DNA of 64,000 nucleotides from Trema orientale (taxonomy: Eukaryota; Streptophyta; Magnoliopsida; Rosales; Cannabaceae), in assembly GCA_002914845.1 (NCBI GenBank), contig JXTC01000002.1, positions 3,816,304-3,880,303 of the forward strand, given 5' to 3'. How positions within the stretch are numbered: position 1 is the first letter of the stretch; the number at the start of each line of letters is the position of its first letter. The position numbers and the translations under genes are program-made. The notes below the pieces were generated by a model. It saw nothing but the letters and a program-made list of their open reading frames with translations. It did not search any database and was not told the origin of the DNA. This document shows positions 11,540 to 23,393 of the stretch, piece by piece.

Positions 11540-14376
11540 ATCAGCAATATATAGCCACTTTGTAATAGATTATGTTAATCAAGCAATAAAGTGCTTAGAG
11601 AATGAGTATCGGGTAGTTCTTAACCAAACTCGTATTATTTAGTTAGAACTTCGAGCATTAAAGGCCGAGAATGAGAAAAGGGATGCAGAGAGGAGAGAGT
11701 TCCAAAAGTAGGTATTAGAATTGTTGAATGTTGGACAAAAAATATCGAATAACAAAGTAGAGTTTTCAAGAATATTTAAATTTGAAAATGGTGAGAAAAA
11801 AAAGAATGTGAATGTTACCAAGCAGAAAGACTGCTCAAGGAAAGACCTGGATGATTTTATTGAAAAAAGAGAGCACGTTCAAAGATCACAGCGCTTTGGA
11901 GATATAGAGTATAACTCAAAGAATAAGCAAAATGGCGACACAGTCAATAGTAATCAGGTATTTAATGGTTCGATTACTGGTGTAGGACCTAAAGGTTGGA
12001 AGTGTGAATTTACAATGCATTCCAGAAGTAGTTCTAAGAATCCTCCTCATTCTAAGAATCCTCCTCACTTTTCTTCAAAGATAACTTTTTAAGCCCAATT
12101 ATGTATTTCTTTTAAAAATTTACTTCCAGACATTATAATTCCTAATTGAGTTAAATTTCTTCTTATTTATTACATCTATGATAGGGTTTTAGAGTTTCAG
12201 AGTACGAGTCAAAGAGCAAGCGAAATGGCGATACAATCAGTGGTAATCCAGTATTTGATGATTTGATTGATGGTGTAGCACCTAAACATTCGAAGGTTGA
12301 ATATTTATTAAATTCTAGTCATAGTTCTAAGAATGTTAGCCCCTCTATTACTTAGATAAATTTATTTAACCTCAATTATGCAATTTATAATATTTTTCTC
12401 TAAATTTTGTAAAACAAATTACATGAATTTGTTTTTTTCTTGATTAAAGTACGGGACCCTATCATCACTTAAGCAATCTCCAAAAGGTGTATACACACAA
12501 TCAAACCATAAAGATAATTCATATTGCAATCTTGAAGTATTGAGTAAAGACACTTCAAAGTCAGGTTGTGAGAAGGATTCATTCCTAGATGGTATAACAG
12601 AAAAACTCAGTTGGATGCCTAAAAAGAAGGTATTACATTTCTTTATTGTGTTCTATGATGCTTTATAATACGTTAACAATATTTACTCTTGATTTCATAA
12701 AATATAGAATTCTAAATTCAATATATTGTGATATATTCTCATGGAATATGCAGGGTTTATTTGATAAAGGTCAATCATTGTCTTCGTTTGTGTCAAAGTT
12801 CGGAAATTTAAAGACAATTGAAGAAATTTTTAATAAGATTTGTTCTATTGGTTTGGTTCAATATGGCCCCTATAATCTGTCATAAACTACGTGTTGTGAA
12901 ACATGTTGCAATTTTAGAGTACACATTTGCTCAAGTACAAGATAAAAGGTAAATTACAACTCTGTTTAAAATTCATTCCTGAATTGAAGTTTCATGTTAA
13001 AATTTTATGACTTTCTATACTTGTATAATATGCTAACTTTCTTGTGAATAATTTATTTTTCTGATAATGTATTGTTGATCATTTGACTTTTTATTAGAGA
13101 AAGTAGCTGTGGAGAATATATTATAGAAATGGAAACTACATTTTTGACCAAGGAAATAATGTGGTGTCTGGGACCAGACAAATTACTAGACGGCAAGGTA
13201 TAAAAATATGCACTAAAGTTGCTATTACAATGTATATATTCATATTACTTAAGAAAGATTTTTATGATGTATTATAGGTTATAAATGTAAGATCTCAATA
13301 TCTTACTCAATATAAACGTGATAAAATCCAAAATAGGGCCAGAGTATGGTATTTGACGACAAGAATGACAGTGAATTCTACATAATCCCAATTAATATTT
13401 ATATGTATATATATTTATTAATTCATTGAGATGTTGCTGGATTCAATTAAGAAATTTCTTATTTTTAGTCTGATGCAATTGGCGTCGGAAATGATCCCAA
13501 ATAATTTATCGAAAGGCATCATTATCATGAATACTTCATGAGTAATTTTGCAGATTGTGAGGAGGTAGAGTGTAACTTCTTTAATGATTTAATATTATTA
13601 GTATCTCAATTCCCTTATAATAAAAAATCAATTTGTTATGTGCATGTAATAAACTTTAAATTTTCAGTTTTACATATGATATCATAGATTAAGTAACATA
13701 TTGATTTTGACAGATATATATTCCAGTCCATTGCTGCCTCTATTAGTTGTTATTTATTATTTTCGTGTATGAAGGAATTGTGGAGATATGGAATTCTAAC
13801 CTTCATTATGGGCAATCAATTGGTAACAAAAAAGTTAAAGATGTAGTGAGTTTTAACCTAACATTTCTTATTTAAAAAGAAAAAGAAAAACTCTCTTTTT
13901 TAAGGTTAGTTTAATATACTGAAGAATCCTAATTTATGACACAGATGAGGAATCTTGATCTTGTACTTGAAGAAGATATATTGAAGACAAAGAGACTAGT
14001 CAGATGGTCATTCGAGAAATTTCGTGTCATTACTATGCCAAATGTCCCCCAACAGCTAAATGGAATAGATTGCGGGGTATATGTTATTAATTTCATGTAA
14101 GACTGCCAGGACCTTGTTAAGTTGCAACAATCTAAGGTAATGTATCCACATGGAAGAATTGTTTTAATTTCAAGATTTTGACATATGACCTATGTGCAGT
14201 TTAAAAGTGCCGATGAACGGGTTAGATTATTGATAAGGATTATTTCATCTGATTATAACAAAAAGAAGTCAATCATGGTGGAAAGGGCAAAAAAGTACCT
14301 ACGGCAAAGCCTCACTAATGAGAAGCTCAATCACATTGGGGATATGTATTCGAAATGGAGATTTGGAGCGCAATAG
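11540..14376 (+). pseudogene. Ulp1-like cysteine protease (C48), MULE-type, decayed
   Basis: A multi-exon reading related to the SUMO/ubiquitin-like protease (C48) genes carried by plant MULEs. It starts with a coiled-coil-like Glu/Lys/Arg-rich segment (about 11640-11710) and basic exons at 11721-12092. The protease part is at 13110-14376: IYIPVH at about 13713, the catalytic-Cys block PQQLNGIDCGVYVINFM at about 14047-14097, then a closing 58-codon exon. The usual catalytic His-Trp after IYIPVH is lost, and the usual Asp is read as Asn (IWNSN). In-frame stops occur, for example at 14098-14100. The Cys block is intact, but the gene is dead as a protease. A transposase faces it from 17748 to 15939. 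Confidence 0.75.
11907..12341 (+). repeat. Duplicated exon segment in the Ulp1-like reading
   Basis: Two copies of a segment of about 46 codons lie at 11907-12048 and 12200-12341. The first reads EYNSKNKQNGDTVNSNQVF and the second EYESKSKRNGDTISGNPVF, and both end in SSKN. The interval between them looks like an intron. This suggests an exon-intron duplication inside the N-terminal half. Confidence 0.7.
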
Positions 14377-15182
14377 ATTCAAATCTTTTATGTTGTTTTT
14401 GATAACTAATAAGTGCTACTTTTTGACAAATTGTGATCATATTCTATAGGAATAGTTTTCACAAATTTGTTTTGGACTTTCAGAAGTTTGGAATTTCGGT
14501 TTCGAATTGCACGTATATGATCATTAAGAGGATGTCAGGATAATAAAATCTCTCATTACTGGATGTGAAACATGAGTATCTCATGTTTACATTCTCCTTA
14601 TTTGACTTTTTTTATTAAGAATAATTATAACATAGTGTGAGGAAACAGATTGCTAGCTAGGCCACCCACTTGTGGGCTTGCTTGAATTCTACTTTCTAAT
14701 GTTCAATTAATCTCATATGGCATAATTGAGCCATTGCAAAAAAATAGAATTAATTCAGCCATTGCTAAAAAGAATAGTAATAAATTTATTTTGATTCTCC
14801 AACATGTCGGTGGTTTTCTTTATAAGGAGTTTGTTTTGGAGTCTTTTTATAATTAAAAATGGGGAATTTGTCCTAATATTTCCTCTACCTGACTCCGTGT
14901 TGCATACAATAATAAATATTTTGACCCAAAAACAATCTTATTTTTTGAATTACTTGTAACACCCCACCAATTGGAGTAGGAATCTTACAAATATTAAATG
15001 GAAACGTAAACGATCCATTATGAAGTCTTTTATATCATGTAATGTAAGATTCCAAAATCTCATTTTTAACCTATTAAACAATGATGTTTGTCCTTTGCCA
15101 TGGTTTTAGCGACAAAATCTTAACTTTTTTAATGCCCTAGACAACGAGGAATAAATAAATAAATGAACAAATGAAAATAAAA
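14377..15182. other. No gene seen
   Basis: AT-rich spacer between the Ulp1-like reading and the tandem duplications at 15183. No terminal inverted repeat could be recognised. Confidence 0.4.
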
Positions 15183-15530
15183 TAGAAAATTAAAAAAGGG
15201 AATATAAAAAGCATCAAATTAAACACCCAAAATTGACGAAAGACATACATCGATCTTAGCACAACAAAAAAGCAGTGATCAACTTTATTTTAACATAAGA
15301 TAGAAAATTAGAAAATGGAATATAAATAGCATAAAATTAAATACCCAAAATATACAAAATACAGATACATCCATCTTAGCACAACCAAAAAAAGTGTGAT
15401 CAACTTTATTTTAAAATAAATCTAATGCTATTTTAGAATGATTTAACAATAACCGTAAGAAGTCATAATTTTAAAATAAATCTAATGCTATTTTAGAATG
15501 ATTTAATAATAACCCATAAGAAGTCATTAA
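15183..15530. repeat. Two adjacent tandem duplications (118-bp and 60-bp units)
   Basis: Unit A has a period of 118 (15183-15300 and 15301 to about 15418); each copy contains CTTAGCACAAC and GTGATCAACTTTATTTTA. Unit B has a period of exactly 60 (15411-15470 and 15471-15530); each copy contains AATCTAATGCTATTTTAGAA and is nearly identical to its partner. B starts inside the end of A. Confidence 0.85.
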
Positions 15531-15938
15531 CTGGCCAGTGAGAATTATGACAGACTAATTTCCAAAAAGAGTGCCCCAAAAACTATCATAGTCGACATCA
15601 TCTATTTAATCATTGTCTTCACCCTCTCCACTTCCTTCGTGTTATTCATTTAATGTTGCATCCTCTTCAATTTTCCAGATCTTGTTTCTTTTTTCGTGTA
15701 CACTCCTGTTTGGTTTTGAAAATTAACCCAGTTTTGTTGGAGATTCGGCTGACACTCTTGTTCTAGGTTCGCTATTTGATCATAACTCGGTATCCCCTTC
15801 CAAATCTATGGCAGAATTATACAATTTTCACATGAAATAGAATTTTTCAGGTGATTTGAATATATTGGTTTCCTTTCTCAAGCAAGCTATCTTGCTATGC
15901 TCTCGTTTGTTACATATACTGCATTTTCGAACTCCTTT

Positions 15939-17748
15939 TCATCCTAAACCCTTAGTTGGTGATGTACCTTTTGTTTTACAGAAAATTAGATTCCTAACAT
16001 CTACTTCTAGTTTAGGTTCTACACATATCTTCTTATTCTTTTCCATGTACCCTTCCCAAGTAGTCCTTAATGTCATAAGTCCCTGCTCTATTATCTTATT
16101 TCCCATATGAAAGAGGTCCTCATGTTTGGATGAATAATATGCTAATTCAGCTGCCTTTGAATTAATATGGCTGAATCTTACACTCTCTTCCGAGCATGTG
16201 TATTTGCATCTTGGTGTGCATACTTGATGGCTATATGTTCCTTCCTTTGCCTGCATCGTCCACCTTCTCAATATAAGGGATTCTAGTATAGCTTTCTTGT
16301 GCATTGATTTCATGGCTGCAAAGATGTGCCTTTATAGAATGCCTTTGCATGGGAATGTCTTACATTCACACTCAAATGTATCAGCTGCCTCATTGTATGT
16401 GACTGTCCTTGTATTCTGCTCCTGCTGATATTTTGTGAAATTAGTAATGACAATCCCATCATTTTTCGTAGTAAATTTGAGCAAATACATTCCTTCCCTT
16501 TTAATTTCATTTCTTACTAGGAAAAAGAAATCACGAGTATAGACTTTGGCAACTTGTCTCCCTGTGTCCTGAATGTTCATTATCCCAATAAGTGATTCTA
16601 TATTTGTACATTCGAAATCGCCTCTTGACTCACCATGTCTTAACCATAATAAAGCTAGATCAACCCAGTGTACAAACTGTGAGAGTTTTATTTTCTTTTT
16701 CACTTTGGTCTTCATGAAGTGGTTCATCCCTTCACACCTTTGAGTTGTAGTGTTTCCTCCAAAAAAATAGCCTCTCATGAACGTCTCTATCCAATATTCC
16801 TACTTTTCAAATAGATTAGTACCCCATGTATTATTTTGTAATCCAAACTCTTCTATCAAATCATTCCATTCTTTCACAAACTTTTCCTCCGTAAACCGTC
16901 TGAACATCAATTGATTTAGTCGAGTTTTGAAACTAGGATCCTTCACATTTTTCAAAATATTTTCACCAATATGCCATGTGCAAAATCTATGTTTTGTTGT
17001 TGGCAATAGCTCGACTATTGCTGCCCGAATTGCCAAGTCACCATCGGTCACGACTGTCTCTGGCAACACACCTCCCATGCACTCTAAGAATGACTCAATT
17101 ACCCATTTATATGTCTCTTTTATCTCGTCTATCAATATTACAAACCCAAAAATTGTTGTTCTGTAGTGGTGGTTTATCCCAACAAAAATCAGAAATGGTT
17201 TCTTATACTTGTTTGTTTTGTATATTATGTCAAATGCCAATGCATGTTTGAAGTGGGAGTAGTCAGATTGGCACCTTGAGTCTACCCAAATAACATTTTA
17301 TAGCCTTCTTATTCATCATATGAAAACTTTTAAGTAAAACTTCACATCATGATCTACCTTATGTTGTGAGTAACCCATAGTTTTTGCTACGTCACAATCA
17401 GATAACTGAATTTACTCATACATGGTAATCCGATTGTAGAGATCCTTTGATTGAAATGGCACCTTGTCATATCCTCCTGCTTGTTCAGCCATAAAAGACA
17501 TGATGTGACATGTTCTAATACCGGACCATCGCATTGAAATGGCTATTTGTAGAGCTCCTCCTGTGACATTCCTGTTTGACATCAAGAACTTGATATGGAA
17601 TGGTTGGGCTAATGGGTGTGAATATTCAGTGATGAACTCTTTAACAACCCAATTGTTTGTGCTTTTTCTCTTACACAACTCTAAACGATACTCGGCAGCC
17701 GACTCAAGTAATTGCTTGTGTTTCAAGGGCTTGTTTTTATTTTATTAA
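15939..17748 (-). pseudogene. FAR1/FRS-type MULE transposase, decayed
   Basis: A minus-strand reading of the FAR1/FHY3/FRS class, which are Mutator-like (Jittery/Hop-related) transposases and their tamed relatives. In order it shows a FAR1 DNA-binding remnant (about 17726-17412, WVVKEFITEYSHPL), then the MULE DDE domain (about 17290-16680). The DDE residues are all seen: Asp in LAFDIIYKTNKYKKP, Asp in VVTDGDLAIRAAI, Glu in TTTQRCEGMNHF. A SWIM zinc finger (ECECKTFPCKG, about 16330-16380) and a C-terminal Cys-rich tail (16313-15939) follow. It is broken: a frame change and stops lie between 17412 and 17240, and a stop follows LFEK near 16800. It could be a dead transposon or a dead FRS gene. 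Its convergent Ulp1-like neighbour favours a MULE origin. Confidence 0.8.
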
Positions 17749-18844
17749 ATTTGAACTGAATCCCAGACCTAACCGCAGGACCTAATATAACATTTTCATC
17801 TTCTTTTTGCCGTTTATGAATAGAGTGAAGAATTTTATATCCTACAAACCAGTCTACAATAACCTTATATTATAACCAATCAGTTACTGTAAATCTAGTA
17901 AAATATCCTTCCTATCCGTAGGAGTGAAATAAGCCCTCCTACAATAGAACTGACCTATAAATATTATATATATTGATAAAATTGAACCACCTCCCCACAT
18001 TTTGGGAGGTGGCGCACACCACATCTTTTTTAAAAAAAAAAATTATTTTCAAATTAAATTTCAAATTTCAAATTTTTTAAAATAAACAGATTAAATTATA
18101 TTTAACCCAAAAAATTTAAAATTTGAACAATTCAAATTTTAAATTACAAATTTCAAAAATATTATCAAACTATTGAATGATATTTATTTCATAATTTGTG
18201 TCTAATATTATCTAAAATTTTAATTAATTCAAAATTAATTAATATTTATCCATAATTTTGTAATAACAATTATTAGAAGAATTAATGTTATCCAGTTACA
18301 TTTCTCTCCAATTATAAATTAATTCATTTAATATTCTACAATCATATATAATTCACTACAGCAATTGGAAGTTGGAATTTTTTTTCCTTCTTCTTATGGA
18401 AAATAGAAATTGCAAAGTAAATCTTTCATTTGAAATTCTGATTCTAACCAGATTAAGAAACGTAAAGATAAGATTAGGAATAATGTAAAACAGAAATGAT
18501 TGTTTCATGTTAGCTTCTTGGTGAAATTGGAGGGACAACAAATTGAGGATGATGTTTGTATAATTTTTTCTTTTCATTAAAGTAATTTTTTTTTTAAAGA
18601 AGAAAAAAAAAATATAGCTAAGTTATTGTTGATACGTTTTAACCTTTTTTGGCATTAGAATAATAGTCGTTAATATAGTATTCAAAAATGGAGTATTAGT
18701 GGTAGGGATCCTGTATTGTATCTGGATTTGTTTCATGTTTTCTTTTTTTTCCTCCGGTCATTAACGGCTCACTAGTAGCGCCTGCGGAGTTTGGTAAATA
18801 AAATACTAAATGATGTGTCAAATAATTAGAGGCTGAGCAGAGGA
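17749..18844. other. Intergenic; upstream region of the oxidoreductase gene
   Basis: Very AT-rich (18010-18350 especially). No gene was recognised. The last 200-300 bases should hold the promoter of the gene at 19051, but no convincing TATA box or other element could be fixed by eye. Confidence 0.4.
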
Positions 18845-19054
18845 ATGAACAAACAAATCCGACAGGGGATCCTAAGAAATGCCTCTGACAGTAGTACTAC
18901 AATTCTCAATACATGCAATAATTCAAGTACAATCATTTGTTTGAATGAAAAAGAAAAAAAGTCAACTCGTTGCCATTTCGGTCTTTCTCTGACTCTCTCT
19001 GCTTTGCTCTACTCAACTCTAATCAATACTGGTGTTAAAAGGAGGAAACGATGA
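18845..19054 (+). promoter_or_regulatory. Possible upstream ORF overlapping the oxidoreductase start
   Basis: A 69-codon open frame whose TGA stop overlaps the ATG of the quinone oxidoreductase (ATGA at 19051-19054). If the transcript starts before 18845, this would be an upstream ORF in stop-start overlap with the main frame. The peptide is Ser/Thr-rich and matches no family I know. The transcription start is unknown, so this may be chance. Confidence 0.3.
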
Positions 19055-21092
19055 AGGCGATAGTGATAACCGCATACGACGACCCAGAACCACTGCAGCT
19101 TCAAGACGTACCAGACCCTGTCCCCAAGGACGATGAGGTCCTCATCAGAATCACAGCCTCAGCCCTCAACCGAGCCGATACCCTTCAGAAAAGGGGTCTG
19201 CACCATCCTCCCAGGGGCGCCATCCCCATTCCAGGAGTCGAAGCTTCTGGAATCGTCGAAGCCGTCGGCAAAGATGTTTCCCGTTGGAAAGTTGGCGACC
19301 AGGTTCTTTTCTTTTGGTCCCTGAGTCTCTGGTTCAATGACTCCCACAACCTTAATAAACCAAACTGTTTTTGGCCCATAAAAACAGGTGTGTTGTCTTG
19401 TTTATGATGGAGGGTATGCAGAGAAAGTGGCTGCGCCTGCTGCCCAAGTTCTCCCGGTTCCGGCTGGTGTTTCTCTGAAGGATGCTGCTGCTTTCCCTGA
19501 GGTGGCTTGTACAGTTTGGTCCGCTGTTTTCATGAAAAGTCGCCTCTCTGTTGGGGAATCCTTTTTGGTAACTTTTTAAGCTCATTTTTAGTTTGGTGTT
19601 ACCGACAACTCAATTGGGATAGTAATTATCTATCAATCTCACAAGAGATTATACACATTTTTTAGTAATTATTGGATCCAGGATTTCTACCCTTTTTTTT
19701 TTTTTTTTTGGGAACCGTAAGTGAAATGTCTTAACTTTGATGTTGGTAAGTATTTTATATGTTAATTAATAACTCTGTATCAAATGTAGCCTAAACTGAT
19801 AAGTTCAATAACCCTTTTTTTTCCACTGCTAGGTAATCGTTTTTGGCAACTTTTTAACTATTTTGTATGGTGTTAAAAGCAAGTTAAACAACCCAATTGG
19901 GATAGTAACTATATATCAAACTCAAAGGAGATTCCTTTTTTGGTAGGTGAAACGTCTTAACTTGATTTTAGTAAGAATTATATGATGCTATTTTATGGAT
20001 ATTTGTCAACGACGCTACCTTGTGTAGACTACATGATACATTAGATTACTTTTTCTTGTTTTGATTGATACTGAGTTTTCTGATCCGGGATACTAATCAA
20101 AATACAGGTTCATGGGGGCTCTAGTGGCATTGGTACTTTTGCAATTCAGATTGCTAAATACCAAGGAGCTAGAGTTTTTGTCACAGCAGGTCTTGCTGAA
20201 CTTGTTTATCTTATGACATAACTGCAGTTTCTGTTGTGTTCATATACTTGGATCTTGATCACCAGCTAGTGATGAAAAATTAGCTTCATGCAAGAATCTT
20301 GGAGCTGATGTTTGTATCAATTACAAGACAGAGGACTTTGTTGCCCGAGTAAAGGAAGAAACTGGGGGGAAAGGTACTTTCTAGTTAAGACAAACTTTGA
20401 TACGTCTGCAATCTGCGTTTTCCAATTATGTTGTAAACATATCTAACAAGTAGGAAATGGTAGGCGTCGATGTTATTCTGGATATCATGGGAGCACCGTA
20501 TTTCAAGAAAAATCTTGAGAGCTTGAATTATGATGGAAGGCTTTTTGTTATTGGCACTATTGGTGGATCAGTTACAGAATTAGATCTCCGTGCTTTGTTT
20601 CCAAAGCGCCTCACTGTGCAAGGTATTAGTATTACTATATGTATTGAGATTTGGTACCATATATTTGGTCTTTGTTGGATTTGGTTTCTCTGACCAATGT
20701 CATATCCTCTATTCTTCATTCTTTTTCCTCCTGTTTTTCCTATTGAATGTAATAGTGTGTGAGCCACAGGATTCTTAATCCTTACCGTGATAGGTATATA
20801 AAGCAAATGAATATGTTCTGTTCTAGTGTGATTGTCCTTTGTTTAGTATGTGATATACCTTTATGATCATTTGTTGGTTGTGTTTTATAATACAGCCGCT
20901 GGCTTACGACTTAGATGTCCAGAAAACAAAGCACTAGTTGTCAGTGAAGTGGAGAAGAATGTTTGGCCTGCAATAGCGGCTGGTAAGGTGAAACCTGTGG
21001 TCTACAAAACTTTCCCGTTATCTGAAGCAGCGGAGGCTCAGCGGCTCTTGGAAACTAGCAGCCACATGGGAAAAATACTGCTCATTCCATGA
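19051..21092 (+). CDS. NADPH:quinone oxidoreductase, PIG3/zeta-crystallin type
   Basis: A host gene of the medium-chain dehydrogenase/reductase superfamily (no-zinc quinone reductase branch), which uses NADPH to reduce quinone-like carbonyls and is presumably soluble. Six exons are deduced from GT-AG borders and frame: 19051-19302, 19388-19567, 20108-20189, 20266-20373, 20464-20622 and 20896-21092. They total 978 nt, 325 codons plus stop, the usual length for plant PIG3-like proteins. The N-terminal GroES-like fold is codons 1 to about 130 (NRADTLQKRGLHHPP, IPGVEASGIVEAVG). The NADPH-binding Rossmann motif VHGGSSGIGTFAIQIAK starts at codon 145. The end reads SSHMGKILLIP. The exon-5 acceptor is placed at 20461-20463 (TAG) because it restores the family's GVDVILD. 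The start is the only ATG giving the family N-terminus. No breaks are seen. A partial dead copy follows at 21930. Confidence 0.93.
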
Positions 21093-21929
21093 TTCCACGA
21101 CTGCTGTTAAGGACACAATGTTTGACGTGTGCAAACTAGTGATGCATACTCAAGAGGGCTTTCCTCATCTGAGGATTTGTTTTGGCTTCAAGTTTGTATT
21201 TCTACTTTCTTGCTTGCCGATTTGCCTTTTAGTGAAGAATTTAAGTTTCTATTTCAGAAAAAAATAGAGAGATGGTAGATTGGGAAAAGAATGTTTGATA
21301 TAAATGTATATATATAGAGTATATATGCTTATTTTACCTCATGATTTTCACTCGGACAATGAATTTTGCATTTGATTGTGTTGGATTTTAATTTTTGCAT
21401 GATATGTTTGGATATATGTTAACAAGTGAAAATGAGAAAAATTTGTCATCAATTTTTAACGGGTAAAACCATATGGTCGTACTCGTACGAGGGTAAATGG
21501 GTAGGGTAATTGTACTAACTTCTTTTAGCGGGTAGGGTAGCCGAATAAGTATACCTGAACCATATGCCATATCCTACATTATGTCATCCCTGCCCAGTTA
21601 TCATGTCTTTAATTCTGAATTTGCCCATTTGAATATCACTTTATTTTCCTAGTCTCTTTTGTTAATTATGTATGGCTTGTAATTTCATGTTTTTTATTTA
21701 TACCTTATGTTTTGGCTATTATCATCATTAAACTTAAGATATTTGTAACAGTTTTATGCGTTTTATAGGTCAAACACCAATTTCAACCATTAACTTTACC
21801 AAAATATCATTGTTAAACTTAAATGAAAACTTAGTTCAAGAATGACATGTAGTTTTATAGTTGAAAGTTTACGATAAGTAATCGCAAACTAGGCCGATAT
21901 GCTCATACATCCACGAAATTTGGGCTCAA
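21093..21929. other. Spacer between oxidoreductase and its partial copy
   Basis: Contains the presumed 3' untranslated region of the oxidoreductase and AT-rich sequence. Around 21460-21560 there is a patch with repeated GGGTA/TACCC-like words, possibly a worn MITE piece. No gene. Confidence 0.4.
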
Positions 21930-22800
21930 TTAGTGGAGGAGGGTATGCTGAGAAGGTGGCTCAGCTATCTTCCAGTGCCGCCTGGTGTTTCTTTGAAGGA
22001 TGCTGCTGCTTTCCCTGAAGTCGCCTGCACTGTTTGGTCCACCATTTTCATGACAAGTCGCCTTACTGCTGGGGAATCACTTCTGGTATACTTTTTAAGC
22101 CCATTTTATTTGTCTTGATGCATTATTGCTTAGTATGGTGGTACCCAAAACAACTCGATTGTTATGGTGATCCAGGTGGGATCATGAATTACACAATGTT
22201 TGTTAGCACTTTTGGATGTGATTCCATTGATGTTATCAATAGCTCTGTACCACATGTTACCTAAATGATACTTAAATCAGTCAACTTTATATTCTTTTCT
22301 GAGAAATGAATGACTTTGTGTTGTTTTACCTATATGCAACTATTTGAAACTCAGGTTCATGGGGGCTCTAGTGGCATTGGTGCATTTGCTATTCAAATAG
22401 AGCGAGTGTTTATCACAGCAGGTCTAGCTGAACCGTTTATTATTTTTTGACATGACTGCAAGTTTCTGTATTCATGTACTTTGATATTGATCACCAGATA
22501 GCGAGGAAAAACTAGCCTTCTGCAAGTCTTGGCGCTGATGTTGGTATCAATTACAAGATAGACGGCTAGGTTGCCCCAGTAAAAGCAGAAACTGAAAGTT
22601 ACTTCACTTTCTAGTTATTACTAGTTTGGGATGGTTCTGCTTAGAGGATAATCAACGTATAGGATATGGTAGGTGTTGGTGTTATTCTGGATAGCATTGG
22701 AGCATCCTATTTCGAGAAAAATCTTGAGATCTTGAATTATGATGGAAGTTTTCTTATTGGATTTATGGGCGGAGTAGTTACAGAACTAAATCTACGAATT
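21930..22800 (+). pseudogene. Quinone oxidoreductase, partial tandem copy
   Basis: A decayed duplicate of the gene just upstream, keeping its exon-intron order. Exon-2-like sequence (about 21932-22084, VPPGVSLKDAAAFPEVACTV) still ends at a GT. The exon-3-like part (about 22355-22421, VHGGSSGIGAFAIQI) has lost codons after AIQI. The exon-4-like part (about 22499-22600) has lost bases after CK and has a stop. The exon-5-like part (about 22668-22800) reads GVGVILDSIGASYFEKNLEI and then fades. Exon 1 and the last exon are missing. It lies between the intact gene and the nuclease gene, so it probably arose by local duplication and decay. Not functional. Confidence 0.88.
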
Positions 22801-22820
22801 AGTAAACACGGCTTATGTTA

Positions 22821-23000
22821 ACTAGTTTCAACTATATCAAGTAGTAGTCAAAGAAAAACGACTTTTTAACACGAGCAAGATGGGCACATATATATTCTAT
22901 AGGGCATAGGACTAGTTTCAACTATATCAAGTAGTAGTCAAAGAAAAACGACTTTTTAACACGAGCAAGATGGGCACATATATATTCTATAGGGCATAGG
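22821..23000. repeat. Perfect 2 x 90-bp tandem duplication
   Basis: Copies 22821-22910 and 22911-23000 are identical base for base by eye. Each starts ACTAGTTTCAACTATATC and ends CTATAGGGCATAGG. The duplication lies just past the pseudogene, on the 3' side of the nuclease gene. It is either very recent or an assembly duplication. Confidence 0.95.
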
Positions 23001-23393
23001 ACACACAGCAATTTTATTGAAATAGCTATAGCTATAGCTACATCTAGCTAGGTTGAAGTCAACAACTAGCAATATATAACATGCAATATATAAATGTCTC
23101 AGAGCATACTTTCTTGAAAGAGTTGACAACAACATAGAACTATAGAGGAGGATACAAGTACTGTTGCCTAAGGTCTCACGTACGGGGAACATATCCAGCT
23201 TAAAACAACCGAACTAGACTTTACGCAAGGCAAACCAAACGAAGGTAACAATAAAAATTAACCAGAAAAACAAACAAAGGTCAAAACGACCACACTCAGT
23301 ACGTTGTACTCCCTGCAATAACCTACCAAACACCAAAGATTAAACCCCAACGTCTTATTTTATCCTCCTACCATACGTTACGATCTCCCATCT
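23001..23393. other. 3' flank of the nuclease gene
   Basis: Probable 3' untranslated and terminator region of the minus-strand nuclease. No separate gene or signal was fixed. Confidence 0.4.

Noticed and set aside
15939-17748. Functional FAR1/FHY3-family transcription factor gene
   Set aside because: Several stops and a frame change interrupt the reading, so it is scored as a decayed transposase or gene relic.
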